Positions 44,601-52,409 of a stretch of DNA of 61,130 bases are shown in pieces. The notes under the pieces are model-generated. The model did no database searches. It had not been told where the DNA came from and saw only the letters and a program-made list of their open reading frames with translations. The number at the start of each line of letters is the position of its first letter. Positions within the stretch are counted from its first letter, which is position 1. Source of the stretch: Helicobacteraceae bacterium (GTDB lineage: Bacteria > Campylobacterota > Campylobacteria > Campylobacterales > Sulfurimonadaceae); assembly GCA_027066325.1 (NCBI GenBank), contig JAMONY010000082.1, positions 1 through 61,130 on the forward strand, in the 5' to 3' direction. The position numbers were made by a program, and so were the translations under genes.

Positions 44601-44809
44601 ACTAGTGGGTATGTGCCTTGATCTTCCACAATTTCTGGACTTTGACCCTTCCAGTTTACCTGCACTATAACTTGGGCAGGGGAGAGGTCTGGTAGAGCAT
44701 CTAGCGGTGTATTTTTCATAGACCATATAGAGCCCAGTATAACAAAAAGTGTTGTAAGCAGAACCAAAAAACGGTTCGATATGCTAAAAGCTATAATTTT
44801 CTCAATCAT
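41681..44809 (-). CDS. cusA: CusA-type heavy-metal RND efflux pump
   Basis: Inner-membrane proton-driven pump of 1042 residues, standard for the HME-RND group. It has helix 1 (FLVLLTTLFVILGSIW), the large periplasmic domains and the GAMVDATIVMIENAHK helix 4 segment with the proton-relay Asp and Glu. Three methionines that bind Cu(I)/Ag(I) in CusA have matches here, in FMYMPVT, PLGMLETI and RIDMLLSGI, so copper/silver is more likely than zinc or cobalt. It is the last gene of the operon, 16 bases after the adaptor gene. Confidence 0.92.
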   Translation of the reverse strand: MIEKIIAFSISNRFLVLLTTLFVILGSIWSMKNTPLDALPDLSPAQVIVQVNWKGQSPEIVEDQGTYPLVSQFLSIANIETVRGFSTYENALIYIIFKEGTDLYWGRARVLEQLAAISSQLPDSMEVSLGADASGVGWVYEYALTSKTKSLAELRSLQDYYYKYALMGVDGVSEVATIGGFVPTYQVTINSNSLVRYNLSIDDITKVLKANNNDTGGRIVIKNGFEWMVQAKGYLNNIDEIGELVVATRAGVPIKLKDIGRVELTPSLRRGVADLNGDGEVVGGIVIVRYGEDVYSAIKRIQAKMQTLSVEGVEVTTTYDRSSLIDKAIDTLKNTLIEESVIVIIVIGLFLMHLRSSLIVLIVLPLTVGITFLLMKLFGVGSNIMSLGGIAIAIGAMVDATIVMIENAHKTIHKQERILGRDLSNSERIEQILKASQLVGRPIFFALSLVVVSFLPIFALTGQEGQLFTPLAFTKTFAMIAGAVLAITVVPVLMVYFVRGKIIHESRNPLSRFFIWLYNPLLHYALKLKYLLIAIVLALLVLMVPLYQKLNWEFMPMLNEQSFMYMPVTPYGISVDLSRELTQKTDAIIKSFDEVQTVFGKGGRAQSATDPAPLGMLETIITLKPQSEWKEQKSYAELMDEMDKALVVPGLINSWTYPIRGRIDMLLSGIRTPVGIKLYGSDAKQMQHIASQIERKLRDLDITLSAVADQASAGYYLDIEIDSEALSRYNITKEQLLSYTSAAIGGMQITTMYDGLERYPIALRLEEQERQNLDAIAQILIKTPIGFMPLKTFAKVEYRQSASVIKSEMATPVTFISITPKAGISAVDYKKEAVEALSDLHLPSGYHIEWAGQSEYLESAMQRIVWIVPTVFVLILMLIYMALKEIVPTLIVFFTLPFALLGGLFYIDLLGFNMSIAVVVGFLALLGVAAEAAIVMIVYLKDSIASAKEKMGDNFDKKGLDDAIYEGAVQRVRPKLMTVFAILAGLLPIMYIDTVGSEVMQRIAAPMIGGVVTSAILGLLIIPILYEIYEKQKLKRSLKDRA

Positions 44810-44825
44810 AATCTATCTCCTCGCC

Positions 44826-45893
44826 CTAGTGGTTGGCATGTGGATTTGAGCCACTCTTCATAGCACCACCACCAAAATCACTGCCATACAGCCCATCTAT
44901 CTGAGCATCAGAATCTAACATAAATAGAGCTCCACGCACAACTGTATCTGTAGCCTTAAGACCACTTATCACCTCAAAATAGTCTCTATTTAGTGGCTTA
45001 GCCTCTACAATCACAGGCTCATATACACCCTCAAAATCAGTTGCTAAAAATGCATACCATCTACCATTTTTGCGCATAAGAGCTGTTCTTGGGATGAGTA
45101 TTCGCTCTTTGATCTTACCTGAAGCCTCCAGCTTTACATACATCCCAACTTTTAAGAGCTCATCTATATTTTTAGCCTTTAAGCGTAAAATTGCAACCGC
45201 ATCTGTCTGCTTTAGGTGAGGATATAAAAGCACTTTAGTTGCATCAAATGCTCTATCTATGCCTGTAACCTTAAAGCTAAAGCTATCAAAAGTATCAATC
45301 AGCTCTATATCATCTTGATAGACTCTAGCCTCTACCCATACACTACTAAGATCTACTATGCTAAACAGTATTTTTTTAGAGTCAAATGAGGAGCCTCTGT
45401 TGATCGACTTTGTAAAGAGCCAACCTGATGATGGAGCATAGATTGTAGTTAGCGTGTTAGCTCTTTTGAGACGCTTAATATCTCTGATCTCTTGAGCACT
45501 TACACCTAGAAGTTTGAGTTTTAACTTTGCACTTTTAACCATCTGAGTAGCTGAGCGTTTTTGATCAAATAGTAGAGCATTTAGATACTCCTCTTTGGCT
45601 TGATAGACTTCAGGTGAGTAGATCTGAGCTAACCTATCTCCTTTTTTTATCTTCATATAGAGCGTGTCGGCATAGAGTTTCTCAACAAATCCACTGAACC
45701 GAGGCACAACATCTACAACCTTCTCATCTTCCGCTCTTATATACCCATAATACTCTCTCTTTTTTGAGATCTTGACACTTTTTATCTGTACTGTTTGAAG
45801 ATTGAAGAGCTGTTTGATCATTTGCGCTCTATCTTGGGTGCTAGCCGCTGTTATGATCAGTGGTGTTAGCAGTGCTATTAGTATCTTTCTCAT
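44826..45893 (-). CDS. cusB: Efflux periplasmic adaptor (CusB type)
   Basis: A 355-residue membrane-fusion protein with a signal peptide (MRKILIALLTPLIITAAS). A lipoyl/barrel region (VDVVPRFSGFVEKLYADTLYMKIKKGDRL), a helical hairpin (EVYQAKEEYLNALLF), and VWVEARVYQDDIELI are typical of CusB-like adaptors. The C-terminus is His/Gly-rich (GGGAMKSGSNPHANH) and could bind metal. It links the outer-membrane channel to CusA. It overlaps the channel gene stop by 4 bases. Confidence 0.9.
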   Translation of the reverse strand: MRKILIALLTPLIITAASTQDRAQMIKQLFNLQTVQIKSVKISKKREYYGYIRAEDEKVVDVVPRFSGFVEKLYADTLYMKIKKGDRLAQIYSPEVYQAKEEYLNALLFDQKRSATQMVKSAKLKLKLLGVSAQEIRDIKRLKRANTLTTIYAPSSGWLFTKSINRGSSFDSKKILFSIVDLSSVWVEARVYQDDIELIDTFDSFSFKVTGIDRAFDATKVLLYPHLKQTDAVAILRLKAKNIDELLKVGMYVKLEASGKIKERILIPRTALMRKNGRWYAFLATDFEGVYEPVIVEAKPLNRDYFEVISGLKATDTVVRGALFMLDSDAQIDGLYGSDFGGGAMKSGSNPHANH

Positions 45894-47092
45894 CTTATCT
45901 CTCCTGTAAGGGCTTTTAGTTGAGCCTCTATTTTGTAGTACGAGCTTTTTGCTACTATGAGCTGTTCATCAAGAGTTAGCTTCTGTTTTAGTAGGTCTAT
46001 ATAGACAAATAGATCAGAACCGCTACTGATTTTACTACTACTTAGATCAAACATATGCTCTAGTTGAGGTAGGGAGTCTTGATCTAAAATATTGACGATG
46101 CTGTACGCTTCAAGTAGCCTTTTATGTAGTACGGCAAGGGTGCTCTCTAGCTTAAGATAGAGATCTTGTGCCTGTAAAGATGCCTCCGATGCTCTATGTG
46201 TAGCTATCTCTTTTAGACTCTGTTCGCTTCCATATATCGGGAGTGATGTGCCTATGTTAAAGCTCACATAATCATCAAATCCATCTCTGTATGTGTAGCT
46301 AAGCTTTACAAAGGGATCAGCATCCATATTGGCCGTCTGATACGCTACTTGTGCCTTTGTGAGAGCACTTTTTTTAAGCTTTAACTGATAAGCTTTATTG
46401 TTTTGCAGCACTTTTTTGTAGCTTTGTAGGCTATCTGGTTTTCTGATTTTAGATGACATGTCGATACGCTCTACATCTAAAGCTGTAAGATATCGCAATG
46501 ATGCTTTTAGATTGTCGATGAGTGAGCTAGTACGCTCTAGCCTAATCTTGATCTGAGATAGCGTAAGCTCTGCGGACATAAGACCCATGTGAGAACCACT
46601 TCTTGTGGATGTGTAAGAGCTATGTAGCTCTATATTTTGCTCAATAACCCTTCTGTACTCTTGAAGGATACGAAAAGTCTCTTCTGCCTCATATAGCTCA
46701 AGCGCACCCACTCTAACACTTCTAGCAAGCTCAACTTTTGCACTCTCTAAAGAGCTATAGATAGACGCTTTTTTAGCCTTTGCAACATCTGTTGACGCAT
46801 CTCTTTTACCAAACCAAAAGAGTTTCTGTTTAAAGCTTAATGAAGCTGTTTGCATCGGCTCTTTAGAGCGGTATAGTGGATCATCAAGCAGTATGTCGTT
46901 CACACTAAAGCTAAGTTCAGGATTTGTGAAGTATCGACTCATTTTTATCGACTCATCAGCACTTTTTAGGCGCTCTTTTATAACTTTTAGTGTTGTGTGT
47001 GAAGCTAGCGACTTGTCTACTAGTTCATCTATAGTGACGGCTTGCAGTGAAGCGACACAGATCAGTAGCATCGATAATATATATTTGCTCAT
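45890..47092 (-). CDS. TolC-family outer-membrane efflux channel (CusC type)
   Basis: A 400-residue outer-membrane factor. The ATG at 47092 has AGGAGA six bases upstream and starts a signal peptide (MSKYILSMLLICVASLQAVT). Two repeated helical blocks are seen (SLASHTTLKVIKERLKSADESI and the matching QLEHMFDLSSSKISSG part), as in TolC proteins. It exports the ions moved by CusA through the outer membrane. First gene of the tripartite operon; no lipobox is present. Confidence 0.9.
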   Translation of the reverse strand: MSKYILSMLLICVASLQAVTIDELVDKSLASHTTLKVIKERLKSADESIKMSRYFTNPELSFSVNDILLDDPLYRSKEPMQTASLSFKQKLFWFGKRDASTDVAKAKKASIYSSLESAKVELARSVRVGALELYEAEETFRILQEYRRVIEQNIELHSSYTSTRSGSHMGLMSAELTLSQIKIRLERTSSLIDNLKASLRYLTALDVERIDMSSKIRKPDSLQSYKKVLQNNKAYQLKLKKSALTKAQVAYQTANMDADPFVKLSYTYRDGFDDYVSFNIGTSLPIYGSEQSLKEIATHRASEASLQAQDLYLKLESTLAVLHKRLLEAYSIVNILDQDSLPQLEHMFDLSSSKISSGSDLFVYIDLLKQKLTLDEQLIVAKSSYYKIEAQLKALTGEIR

Positions 47093-47254
47093 AGTTGTTC
47101 TCCTGAGCAAATTTTACTTAAAAAGTGTGTAGTGTTTGTGCAGACCTATAAGCTAATGGAACCCTCTAGAGAGAATGAATAAAATACAGCATCAGCCCTA
47201 ATATCAAGTGCAATCTCTTCTCTCATCCCTAAGCTCTGGAGCTTGGGGAGGCAA

Positions 47255-47734
47255 TCAACTCACATTTGCATCTTTCACAACCGAGCGGTTGTGATCTATA
47301 AGCACTTCTATATCATTGATACTCTCTACATTGATGATGAGATGTAGTCTCTCATAGGTGTTGTTAGTATCTAGTGAGGTTATGATACCTTCGCTATATT
47401 TACGATACCAATCAAGCCCATATATATCAACTCCACTCATGCTATAGTCACTCTCTTTCCAACCAGCAAGCATATAGGTTCCACTGTTTGCAAACTCTAG
47501 CTTTATGAGTATTGCACCTATCTCTTGTTTTTTGACATTTATGTAAGTTGCTGAAAAGCCTAGACTATTTTGATGAATATTTACCTCGCGTTGGATAAAC
47601 TCACCGCACTCTATTTCAGCACCATTTTGTAACTGTTCTTCGCGAAGATAGCACTCTGCAAAGCTTACTGTTAGATTCTCGTTTTTCTTGTAAATTCCAC
47701 AATCTGCTATCACCTTTTTGTTGACATAGTGCAT
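47255..47734 (-). CDS. Hypothetical protein
   Basis: A 159-residue protein with no signal peptide, membrane helix or motif that I recognise. It alternates polar strands (NLTVSFAECYLREEQ, LIKLEFANSGTYMLAGWKE, ERLHLIINVESINDIEVLIDHN), suggesting a beta-rich soluble fold, and has three cysteines. The ATG at 47734 has no Shine-Dalgarno sequence. It sits at the edge of an IS-scarred region, so it may be an acquired gene. A 9-10 bp hairpin (CCCTAAGCTC with GAGCTTGGGG, 47227-47248) lies past its stop. Confidence 0.5.
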   Translation of the reverse strand: MHYVNKKVIADCGIYKKNENLTVSFAECYLREEQLQNGAEIECGEFIQREVNIHQNSLGFSATYINVKKQEIGAILIKLEFANSGTYMLAGWKESDYSMSGVDIYGLDWYRKYSEGIITSLDTNNTYERLHLIINVESINDIEVLIDHNRSVVKDANVS

Positions 47735-47811
47735 AATAGAGTTACAATCATAATCTGTATCTGTTTTTTTGTGTAAGATTTGTGCTCAGCATAATGGTAG
47801 CAGGCTTAAGC

Positions 47812-48130
47812 TTAAAGAGTCTGATTTGGTATAAATACTCGATCATGAGACTTATCTAAATATTCAATAGGGCTTAATTTATCTAAAGTTGAGTGAGGTC
47901 TATAATTATTATAGTCATAAACCCATTCTTGCACCCCAAGGGTATCTCCTCCCTACGGTCAGGGCAGTTCTAAGTTGGTGATCTAGGCTGAATGAATTTA
48001 AGCTCAATCGAGTGAATATAACACCATTGTTCAAGTTTATGAGAGATAAACTAGGAACCATTATCAACTCTAATGGATTTTGGTTTACCTCTAAATTCAA
48101 CAGCTCTAGCAAGTGCCTTTAATTCAAATT
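47812..48130 (-). pseudogene. Remnant of an IS3-family transposase (OrfB)
   Basis: The minus strand reads fragments of an rve-type transposase: RWKFELKALARAVEFRG, then KPKSIRVDNGS with the catalytic DNG region, an in-frame TAG, and FISHKLEQWCYIHSIELKFIQP. After a gap or foreign stretch it continues with EWVYDYNNYRPHSTLDKLSP, then IEYLDKSHDRVFIPNQTL and a stop at 47812. A premature stop and a missing internal piece make it non-functional. No inverted repeat ends are clear. It lies directly downstream of a truncated DUF4238-like gene. Confidence 0.75.
47822..47851. repeat. IS3-end direct repeat, copy 1
   Basis: TGATTTGGTATAAAT at 47822-47836 is repeated exactly at 49477-49491, and the following 15 bases are also similar. 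In both copies the minus strand encodes the transposase end S-x-D-x-x-FIPNQ. Confidence 0.65.
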
Positions 48131-48135
48131 TCCAT

Positions 48136-48564
48136 CTATAATATGTTCAAACATATCTTATCCAAATTAAAATCTAATGAATATAATCTTTCAATAACTC
48201 CATACACCAGTAGGTTATGCACTACGCTGAAATTATTAATTCCAGATATTAAAGCAAAAGCAATATGTAAATAGTCTAATCTTTCACGATAAGAAGGTGT
48301 TCTAATTATTTGTAAGATAATGAAGTCATATAATATTTCTCTTTCATTTAAAATTCTAATTTTGTCATCAACAACTTCTTCATGATTTGTAGCGGAAGTA
48401 GAAAATATTTTTAAAATCTCTGAATTTATATCATAAAAATATTTTTTGTAACTTTCCCTTGCCGGTGAAGTAGAGTAAGTATTATTTCTATTAACATTAT
48501 AAACAATAAGTTTTCCATTTTTGCCTACAAAATGTTGCTTAATATTTGTATTTCGTTTTGTCAT
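48136..48564 (-). pseudogene. Truncated DUF4238-like gene
   Basis: A 142-residue open frame. It begins MTKRNTNIKQHFVGKNGKL, in which QHFV followed by a GKL-IVYNVNR segment recalls the DUF4238 start (QHYVPQ...L-x-VYN), but the usual stretch after QHFV is missing. The rest (REILYDFIILQIIRTPSYRERLDYL) is the helical part of that family. It stops at the junction with the transposase remnant, about half the usual length. DUF4238 function is not known. It is probably a gene broken by the insertion, although a short product could still be made. Confidence 0.5.
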
Positions 48565-48612
48565 TCATATGTCTAATTCCAGCAATTTTCAATCACCTCT
48601 ATATCAAAATAT

Positions 48613-48987
48613 TTATCTAGTACTTACACTCTTCTCTTCACTGTCTAGATGGCACGAGACCTCTTTTTGCAAAACTTTACCGATAAAGGCGTTGAGGCTC
48701 ACTCCAGCTTTTAGTGCTTCGTGGTAGATTTTTTTGTGAAGAGATGGGTCTATGCGTATATTGAAAACACCTTTGTAGGTTTTTTGCGGCTCTCTTTGGA
48801 GCATTTTGCAAGTCTCTATGTACTCGTCTACTACTCTGTGAAAGTTTGTTTCTAAGTCATCTGCTGTTGTTGCTTCAAAAGTAACTAAGTCATCAATCAT
48901 CTCTAGTTTGCCAAAAAAGCATCTATCTTCATGAGAATACTCAACACTTCCTATATATCCGTTGTACTCAATAGTACTAGCCACCAC
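48613..48987 (-). CDS. hicB: HicB-family antitoxin
   Basis: A 124-residue antitoxin. The N-terminal HicB domain has IGSVEYSHEDRCFFGKLEMI and DLVTFEATTADDLETNFHRVVDEYIETC. The C-terminal part, GVFNIRIDPSLHKKIYHEALKAGVSLNAFIGKVLQ, is an Arc-like ribbon-helix-helix DNA-binding domain. The start is a GTG at 48987 with AAGGAGG at the right distance. Its start overlaps the end of the hicA gene by 11 bases. It would bind HicA and repress the operon. Confidence 0.85.
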   Translation of the reverse strand: MVASTIEYNGYIGSVEYSHEDRCFFGKLEMIDDLVTFEATTADDLETNFHRVVDEYIETCKMLQREPQKTYKGVFNIRIDPSLHKKIYHEALKAGVSLNAFIGKVLQKEVSCHLDSEEKSVSTR

Positions 48988-49231
48988 ACACCTCCTTAAT
49001 TTTTTCTCTTATCTGTTTGATGATATAAACTTTCAATATGTCAGAAGGATGTGGTTTGTGAAGGTTAATCAAGAGGTCTCTCTCCTTATGGTAAAACTTC
49101 ACTGCCGAGCCACTGCCTTCAACTTTTACAAAACCGCAAGAGAACAGAAGAGTTGCCAACTCACTAAAAGTCAAATCTCTTTTGATAGGTGTTTGTAAAA
49201 ACTTTTTTAATAGTTTATCTTTTTTACTCAT
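48977..49231 (-). CDS. hicA: HicA-family toxin
   Basis: An 84-residue mRNA interferase-type toxin. DLTFSELATLLFSCGFVKVEGSGSAVKFYH and LINLHKPHPSDILKVYIIKQI fit the HicA variant in which GSGS precedes the strand and a KPHP motif follows. The start is the ATG at 49231 (MSKKDKLL); an ATG at 49246 would add five residues. It is placed upstream of hicB, the common order. It lies in the IS-bounded accessory patch. Confidence 0.82.
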   Translation of the reverse strand: MSKKDKLLKKFLQTPIKRDLTFSELATLLFSCGFVKVEGSGSAVKFYHKERDLLINLHKPHPSDILKVYIIKQIREKIKEVCGG

Positions 49232-49476
49232 GACATATGATACCATTTTATAGTTACAAAATCAAGTTGTTGCTTTTAGAAGTTACACTCTTTTATCTGT
49301 TAGCTATCAAAGCTCGTCGTAGATATTTTTATAAAGCAAAAGAGCTACTTTTTGAACAATACGACTTAAAACAGAAAATCAAATTTCACAGCAAACAAAA
49401 AACAAGCCAAGAGGATAAAAAGGGCTTAAGGCTACTAATAGGAGGCTATAATCGCGCTCATGATGCAGAACATGTT

Positions 49477-49506
49477 TGATTTGGTATAAATTTCTGATCA
49501 CGAGAC
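49477..49506. repeat. IS3-end direct repeat, copy 2, forming the end of the acyltransferase gene
   Basis: TGATTTGGTATAAAT plus a similar 15-base tail matches 47822-47851 in the same orientation, 1655 bases away. The minus strand encodes SRDQKFIPNQT in the transposase frame, while in the acyltransferase frame it provides the last codons and the stop. Confidence 0.6.
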
Positions 49507-51336
49507 CTGTGAAGTACTCTTTGACAACTCATAAACCTTCTGTTTTAACTCTTGGGCGGTTGTGTTGGCATCTAGTGGTTTGCCAAATGTTACTAGTATC
49601 TCTCTTTTTATTCCAGTTCTGCTTGTTTTTTTGAACTCTTTTGATGCTCTTGAGAAGCTAGAGCCCCACAAGCCTTTTAGATAAAATGGAACTATAGGGT
49701 GATCTGAGCCTCTGATAGATAGCTCATACCCTCTTGCAAACTCACCAAGTTCTCCATTGTAGCTTATGTGACCCTCAGGAAACAGCACAACAACTTCACC
49801 ACGATCTAGCCTCTGTTTTATCGAAGATATGGCATTTCTACTAGAGCCTGATGCTATCGGTATGGCTTTGAAGAGTTTGAAAAACCAGCGCACATACCAT
49901 AGCTCATAATAGTCTTTGTGCATCACAAATGTGATAGCCCGTGGCAATACTAGCTGAAGAACTAGCCAGTCTATCCAGCTTACATGATTGCCAAGCAGTA
50001 GCACACCACCTTGTTGAGGCAGATTCTCTAACCCCTTGACTCTAAATTTATACCTACTTTTTAAGATAGGAACTGTTAGTAGGCTTGTAAAAAAGTGTGG
50101 TAGTTTAATGATAGCATAGAGCGAGCCCACTAGAGTGATAGCAGAAGCTATGAAAAACATCTGCATGGTTGAGAGACCTATCTGAACTAGTACTATTGAG
50201 AAGAGTAGAAATAGCACCATGGAGATATTTTGTATAAAGTTGTTGCCAGCAAGAACTCTACCCATCTGCTCTGGATGTGCTAAAAACTGTATGGATGCAT
50301 TTAGAGGCACTATAAGCAGAGCTCCAAAAAAGCCAAACATAAGTGAACTAAGCGCCATGGTCACCGCACCTTCAGATATGCTAAAAAACACCAAAGAGAT
50401 AAAAAGTCCAACCGCACCTACAGGCACAACACCAAGATCTATGTGATACTTTGACCTTGAAGATGCAACAAGTGAGCCTATGACCAGCCCTATAGCACTA
50501 GCTGCCAAGATCGCTTGTATAATTATCGCATTATCATCACCACTCATAGCCTTGTAGTGAGCAGGAAATGTGGCTATAACTAGTTGTGATATACCCCAAA
50601 ATAGACTTAGTCCCACTATGCTTAACCAGATATTTTTATCATTTAAGAGAATTTTCATGTTTGCTTTTAGATAGGTGAGTTTGAGATATTTTTTAAAGCT
50701 AAAACTATCTGTAGTGGGTGATGGCTTATAGACTGGTAGCCTGTAAGCTAGATATGCCTCAAGCGCACTTAGCAGAACAAGTATCCAGCCAATTGGAGCT
50801 ATGCTACGCAGTATCTCATCTGGTGAGTGCAGGTGAGCATAAGAGAGCTCAAAAAGTACAGAGAAGAGTAGAGAGCTAAGTAAGATCGCAACTATAGTTA
50901 CTGCTTGTACAACCCCATTGGCAGAGCCTAGTTTTTCAGCGCCTACTATTTTTTTGATAAGTCCATATTTAGCAGGTGAGTAGATAGCACTCTGGATTGC
51001 AAGTAGTAGAGTCATCCCAAAAGCTACAAAAAACCATCCGTTGTAGTAGCTTAGAGTGATGAGAAGCGTTATACCAACAGCACTTAACGCACCAAATCTA
51101 ACAATAACTGTTTTGCTAAAGCGGTCGTTTAGGTATCCAGATGGTGAAAAGAGTAGTATAAATGGTAGCAAGATTAGAGCATTGATAAGAGCACTTAGGA
51201 CGATAAGTAGATCGCCATCAAAACTCTTAATGAGAACATTTTGTATGGTGATTTTGTGTGCTAGATCAACCGTGGCGTTTAAAAAAAGTATAAATACAAA
51301 GGGTAGAAAAGCTCTATTTTTAAATAGCTCTCTCAC
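49498..51336 (-). CDS. MFS transporter fused to a PlsC-type acyltransferase (LplT-Aas-like)
   Basis: A 612-residue fusion. Residues 1-400 form about twelve membrane helices of an MFS lysophospholipid transporter (LplT-like, YLNDRFSKTVIVRFGA between helices 2 and 3). Residues about 430-612 are an acyltransferase with NHVSWID (H451, D456) and FPEG (519-522). It should import and re-acylate lysophospholipids. It lacks the adenylation domain of some longer fusions. The start is a GTG with GGAG upstream, just after dcd. The last codons and stop come from an IS3 remnant (see findings). Confidence 0.85.
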   Translation of the reverse strand: MRELFKNRAFLPFVFILFLNATVDLAHKITIQNVLIKSFDGDLLIVLSALINALILLPFILLFSPSGYLNDRFSKTVIVRFGALSAVGITLLITLSYYNGWFFVAFGMTLLLAIQSAIYSPAKYGLIKKIVGAEKLGSANGVVQAVTIVAILLSSLLFSVLFELSYAHLHSPDEILRSIAPIGWILVLLSALEAYLAYRLPVYKPSPTTDSFSFKKYLKLTYLKANMKILLNDKNIWLSIVGLSLFWGISQLVIATFPAHYKAMSGDDNAIIIQAILAASAIGLVIGSLVASSRSKYHIDLGVVPVGAVGLFISLVFFSISEGAVTMALSSLMFGFFGALLIVPLNASIQFLAHPEQMGRVLAGNNFIQNISMVLFLLFSIVLVQIGLSTMQMFFIASAITLVGSLYAIIKLPHFFTSLLTVPILKSRYKFRVKGLENLPQQGGVLLLGNHVSWIDWLVLQLVLPRAITFVMHKDYYELWYVRWFFKLFKAIPIASGSSRNAISSIKQRLDRGEVVVLFPEGHISYNGELGEFARGYELSIRGSDHPIVPFYLKGLWGSSFSRASKEFKKTSRTGIKREILVTFGKPLDANTTAQELKQKVYELSKSTSQVS

Positions 51337-51339
51337 TAA

Positions 51340-51900
51340 CTACTCCAGTATTCTAGGTAGAGTGATGCCCTCTTGACCTTGATATTTGCCTTTTTTATCA
51401 AGATAGCTAGTCTCACACGGCTCATCACCTTGAAAAAATAGTACTTGTGCTATGCCTTCATCAGCATATATCTTAGCAGGAAGTGGAGTTGTGTTTGATA
51501 TCTCTATGGTTATGTGTCCTTCAAACTCTGGCTCAAATGGTGTTACATTGACTATGATTCCGCAGCGCGCATAGGTAGACTTGCCAAGACATATGGCTAA
51601 AACATCACGAGGTATCTTAAAGTACTCTACAGTTCGAGCAAGTGCAAATGAGTTTGGTGGTACTATGCAGACATCGCCACTAAAATCTACAACATTGGCA
51701 TCATCAAATCTTTTTGGATCAACAACAGTTGAGTTTAGATTGGTAAAGATCTTAAATTCGTTACTTACTCTGATATCATATCCATAAGAGCTAAGCCCAT
51801 AGCTTATCACCCCTTTCCCGACTTGATCTTCACAAAAAGGTGTTATCATGTTGTGATTTAATGCTACATCTCTGATCCAGCTATCTGCTTTTAGTCCCAT
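51340..51900 (-). CDS. dcd: dCTP deaminase
   Basis: Converts dCTP to dUTP for thymidylate synthesis. The 186-residue protein shows the family segments [35 protein letters not shown] and [21 protein letters not shown], with the catalytic Glu in the last. [21 protein letters not shown] is near the C-terminus. It is divergent from accB; the acyltransferase gene follows immediately. Confidence 0.96.
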   Translation of the reverse strand: MGLKADSWIRDVALNHNMITPFCEDQVGKGVISYGLSSYGYDIRVSNEFKIFTNLNSTVVDPKRFDDANVVDFSGDVCIVPPNSFALARTVEYFKIPRDVLAICLGKSTYARCGIIVNVTPFEPEFEGHITIEISNTTPLPAKIYADEGIAQVLFFQGDEPCETSYLDKKGKYQGQEGITLPRILE

Positions 51901-51965
51901 AAGAAGAGTCCTTAAATATTTATATGGTATTATATCGTAAATTAAAAAGCACTTCGGAGTTAACT

Positions 51966-52409
51966 ATGGATACAAAGCAGATCAAATCACTAATGGAACA
52001 GTTTGATGAGAGTACGCTCTCTAAGTTGAGTATAACACAAGAGAATTTTACAATCAAACTTGAAAAAGCTACTATTGCACCAGTGGCTACTCCAGTAGCT
52101 CAAGCACCAGTGGCTACTCCAGTAGCTCAAGCATCAGCACTCAGCAGTGAGCCCGCTCTACCATCTAGCGCGACTCAAATACTATCACCTATGGTTGGAA
52201 CTTTTTATGCTGCGCCATCACCAGACTCTCCTCCATTTGTAAAGGCAGGAGACATAGTGAAAAAGGGTCAAGTGATAGCCATACTTGAAGCGATGAAAAT
52301 TATGAATGAACTTGAAGCAGATTTTGACTTTAAAGTACTAGAGACTTGTGTTAGTGATGGGCAGGCTGTTGAGTATGATATGCCTCTGTATGTGGTTGAG
52401 AAGATCTGA
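51966..52409 (+). CDS. accB: Biotin carboxyl carrier protein of acetyl-CoA carboxylase
   Basis: Carries biotin for fatty-acid synthesis. The 147-residue protein starts at the ATG at 51966 with GGAG upstream. The biotinyl domain ends with the acceptor Lys in EAMKIMNE, and SPMVGTFYAAPSPDSPPFV is the usual domain start. The Pro/Ala-rich linker contains a duplicated nine-residue unit (APVATPVAQ twice) encoded by an exact 27-base repeat. The stop overlaps accC as TGATG. Confidence 0.95.
   Translation: MDTKQIKSLMEQFDESTLSKLSITQENFTIKLEKATIAPVATPVAQAPVATPVAQASALSSEPALPSSATQILSPMVGTFYAAPSPDSPPFVKAGDIVKKGQVIAILEAMKIMNELEADFDFKVLETCVSDGQAVEYDMPLYVVEKI
52077..52130 (+). repeat. 27-base tandem duplication in the accB linker
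   Basis: Two identical 27-base units in tandem encode APVATPVAQ twice in the flexible linker of the biotin carrier. The lack of any difference suggests a recent duplication by replication slippage. Confidence 0.8.

Noticed and set aside
47221-47250. CCCTAAGCTC/GAGCTTGGGG hairpin as a terminator or a metal-regulator site upstream of the cus operon.
   Set aside because: No T run follows on either strand and no known regulator box is recognisable, so it is only mentioned with the neighbouring gene.
47915-48112. A 65-codon minus-strand open frame.
   Set aside because: The transposase remnant is read in a different frame of the same strand and explains this DNA; the 65-codon frame shows no protein features.
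49237-49479. An 80-codon plus-strand open frame beside hicA.
   Set aside because: It starts 5 bases from the divergent hicA start with no room for a promoter, shows no family features, and runs into the IS3 repeat.
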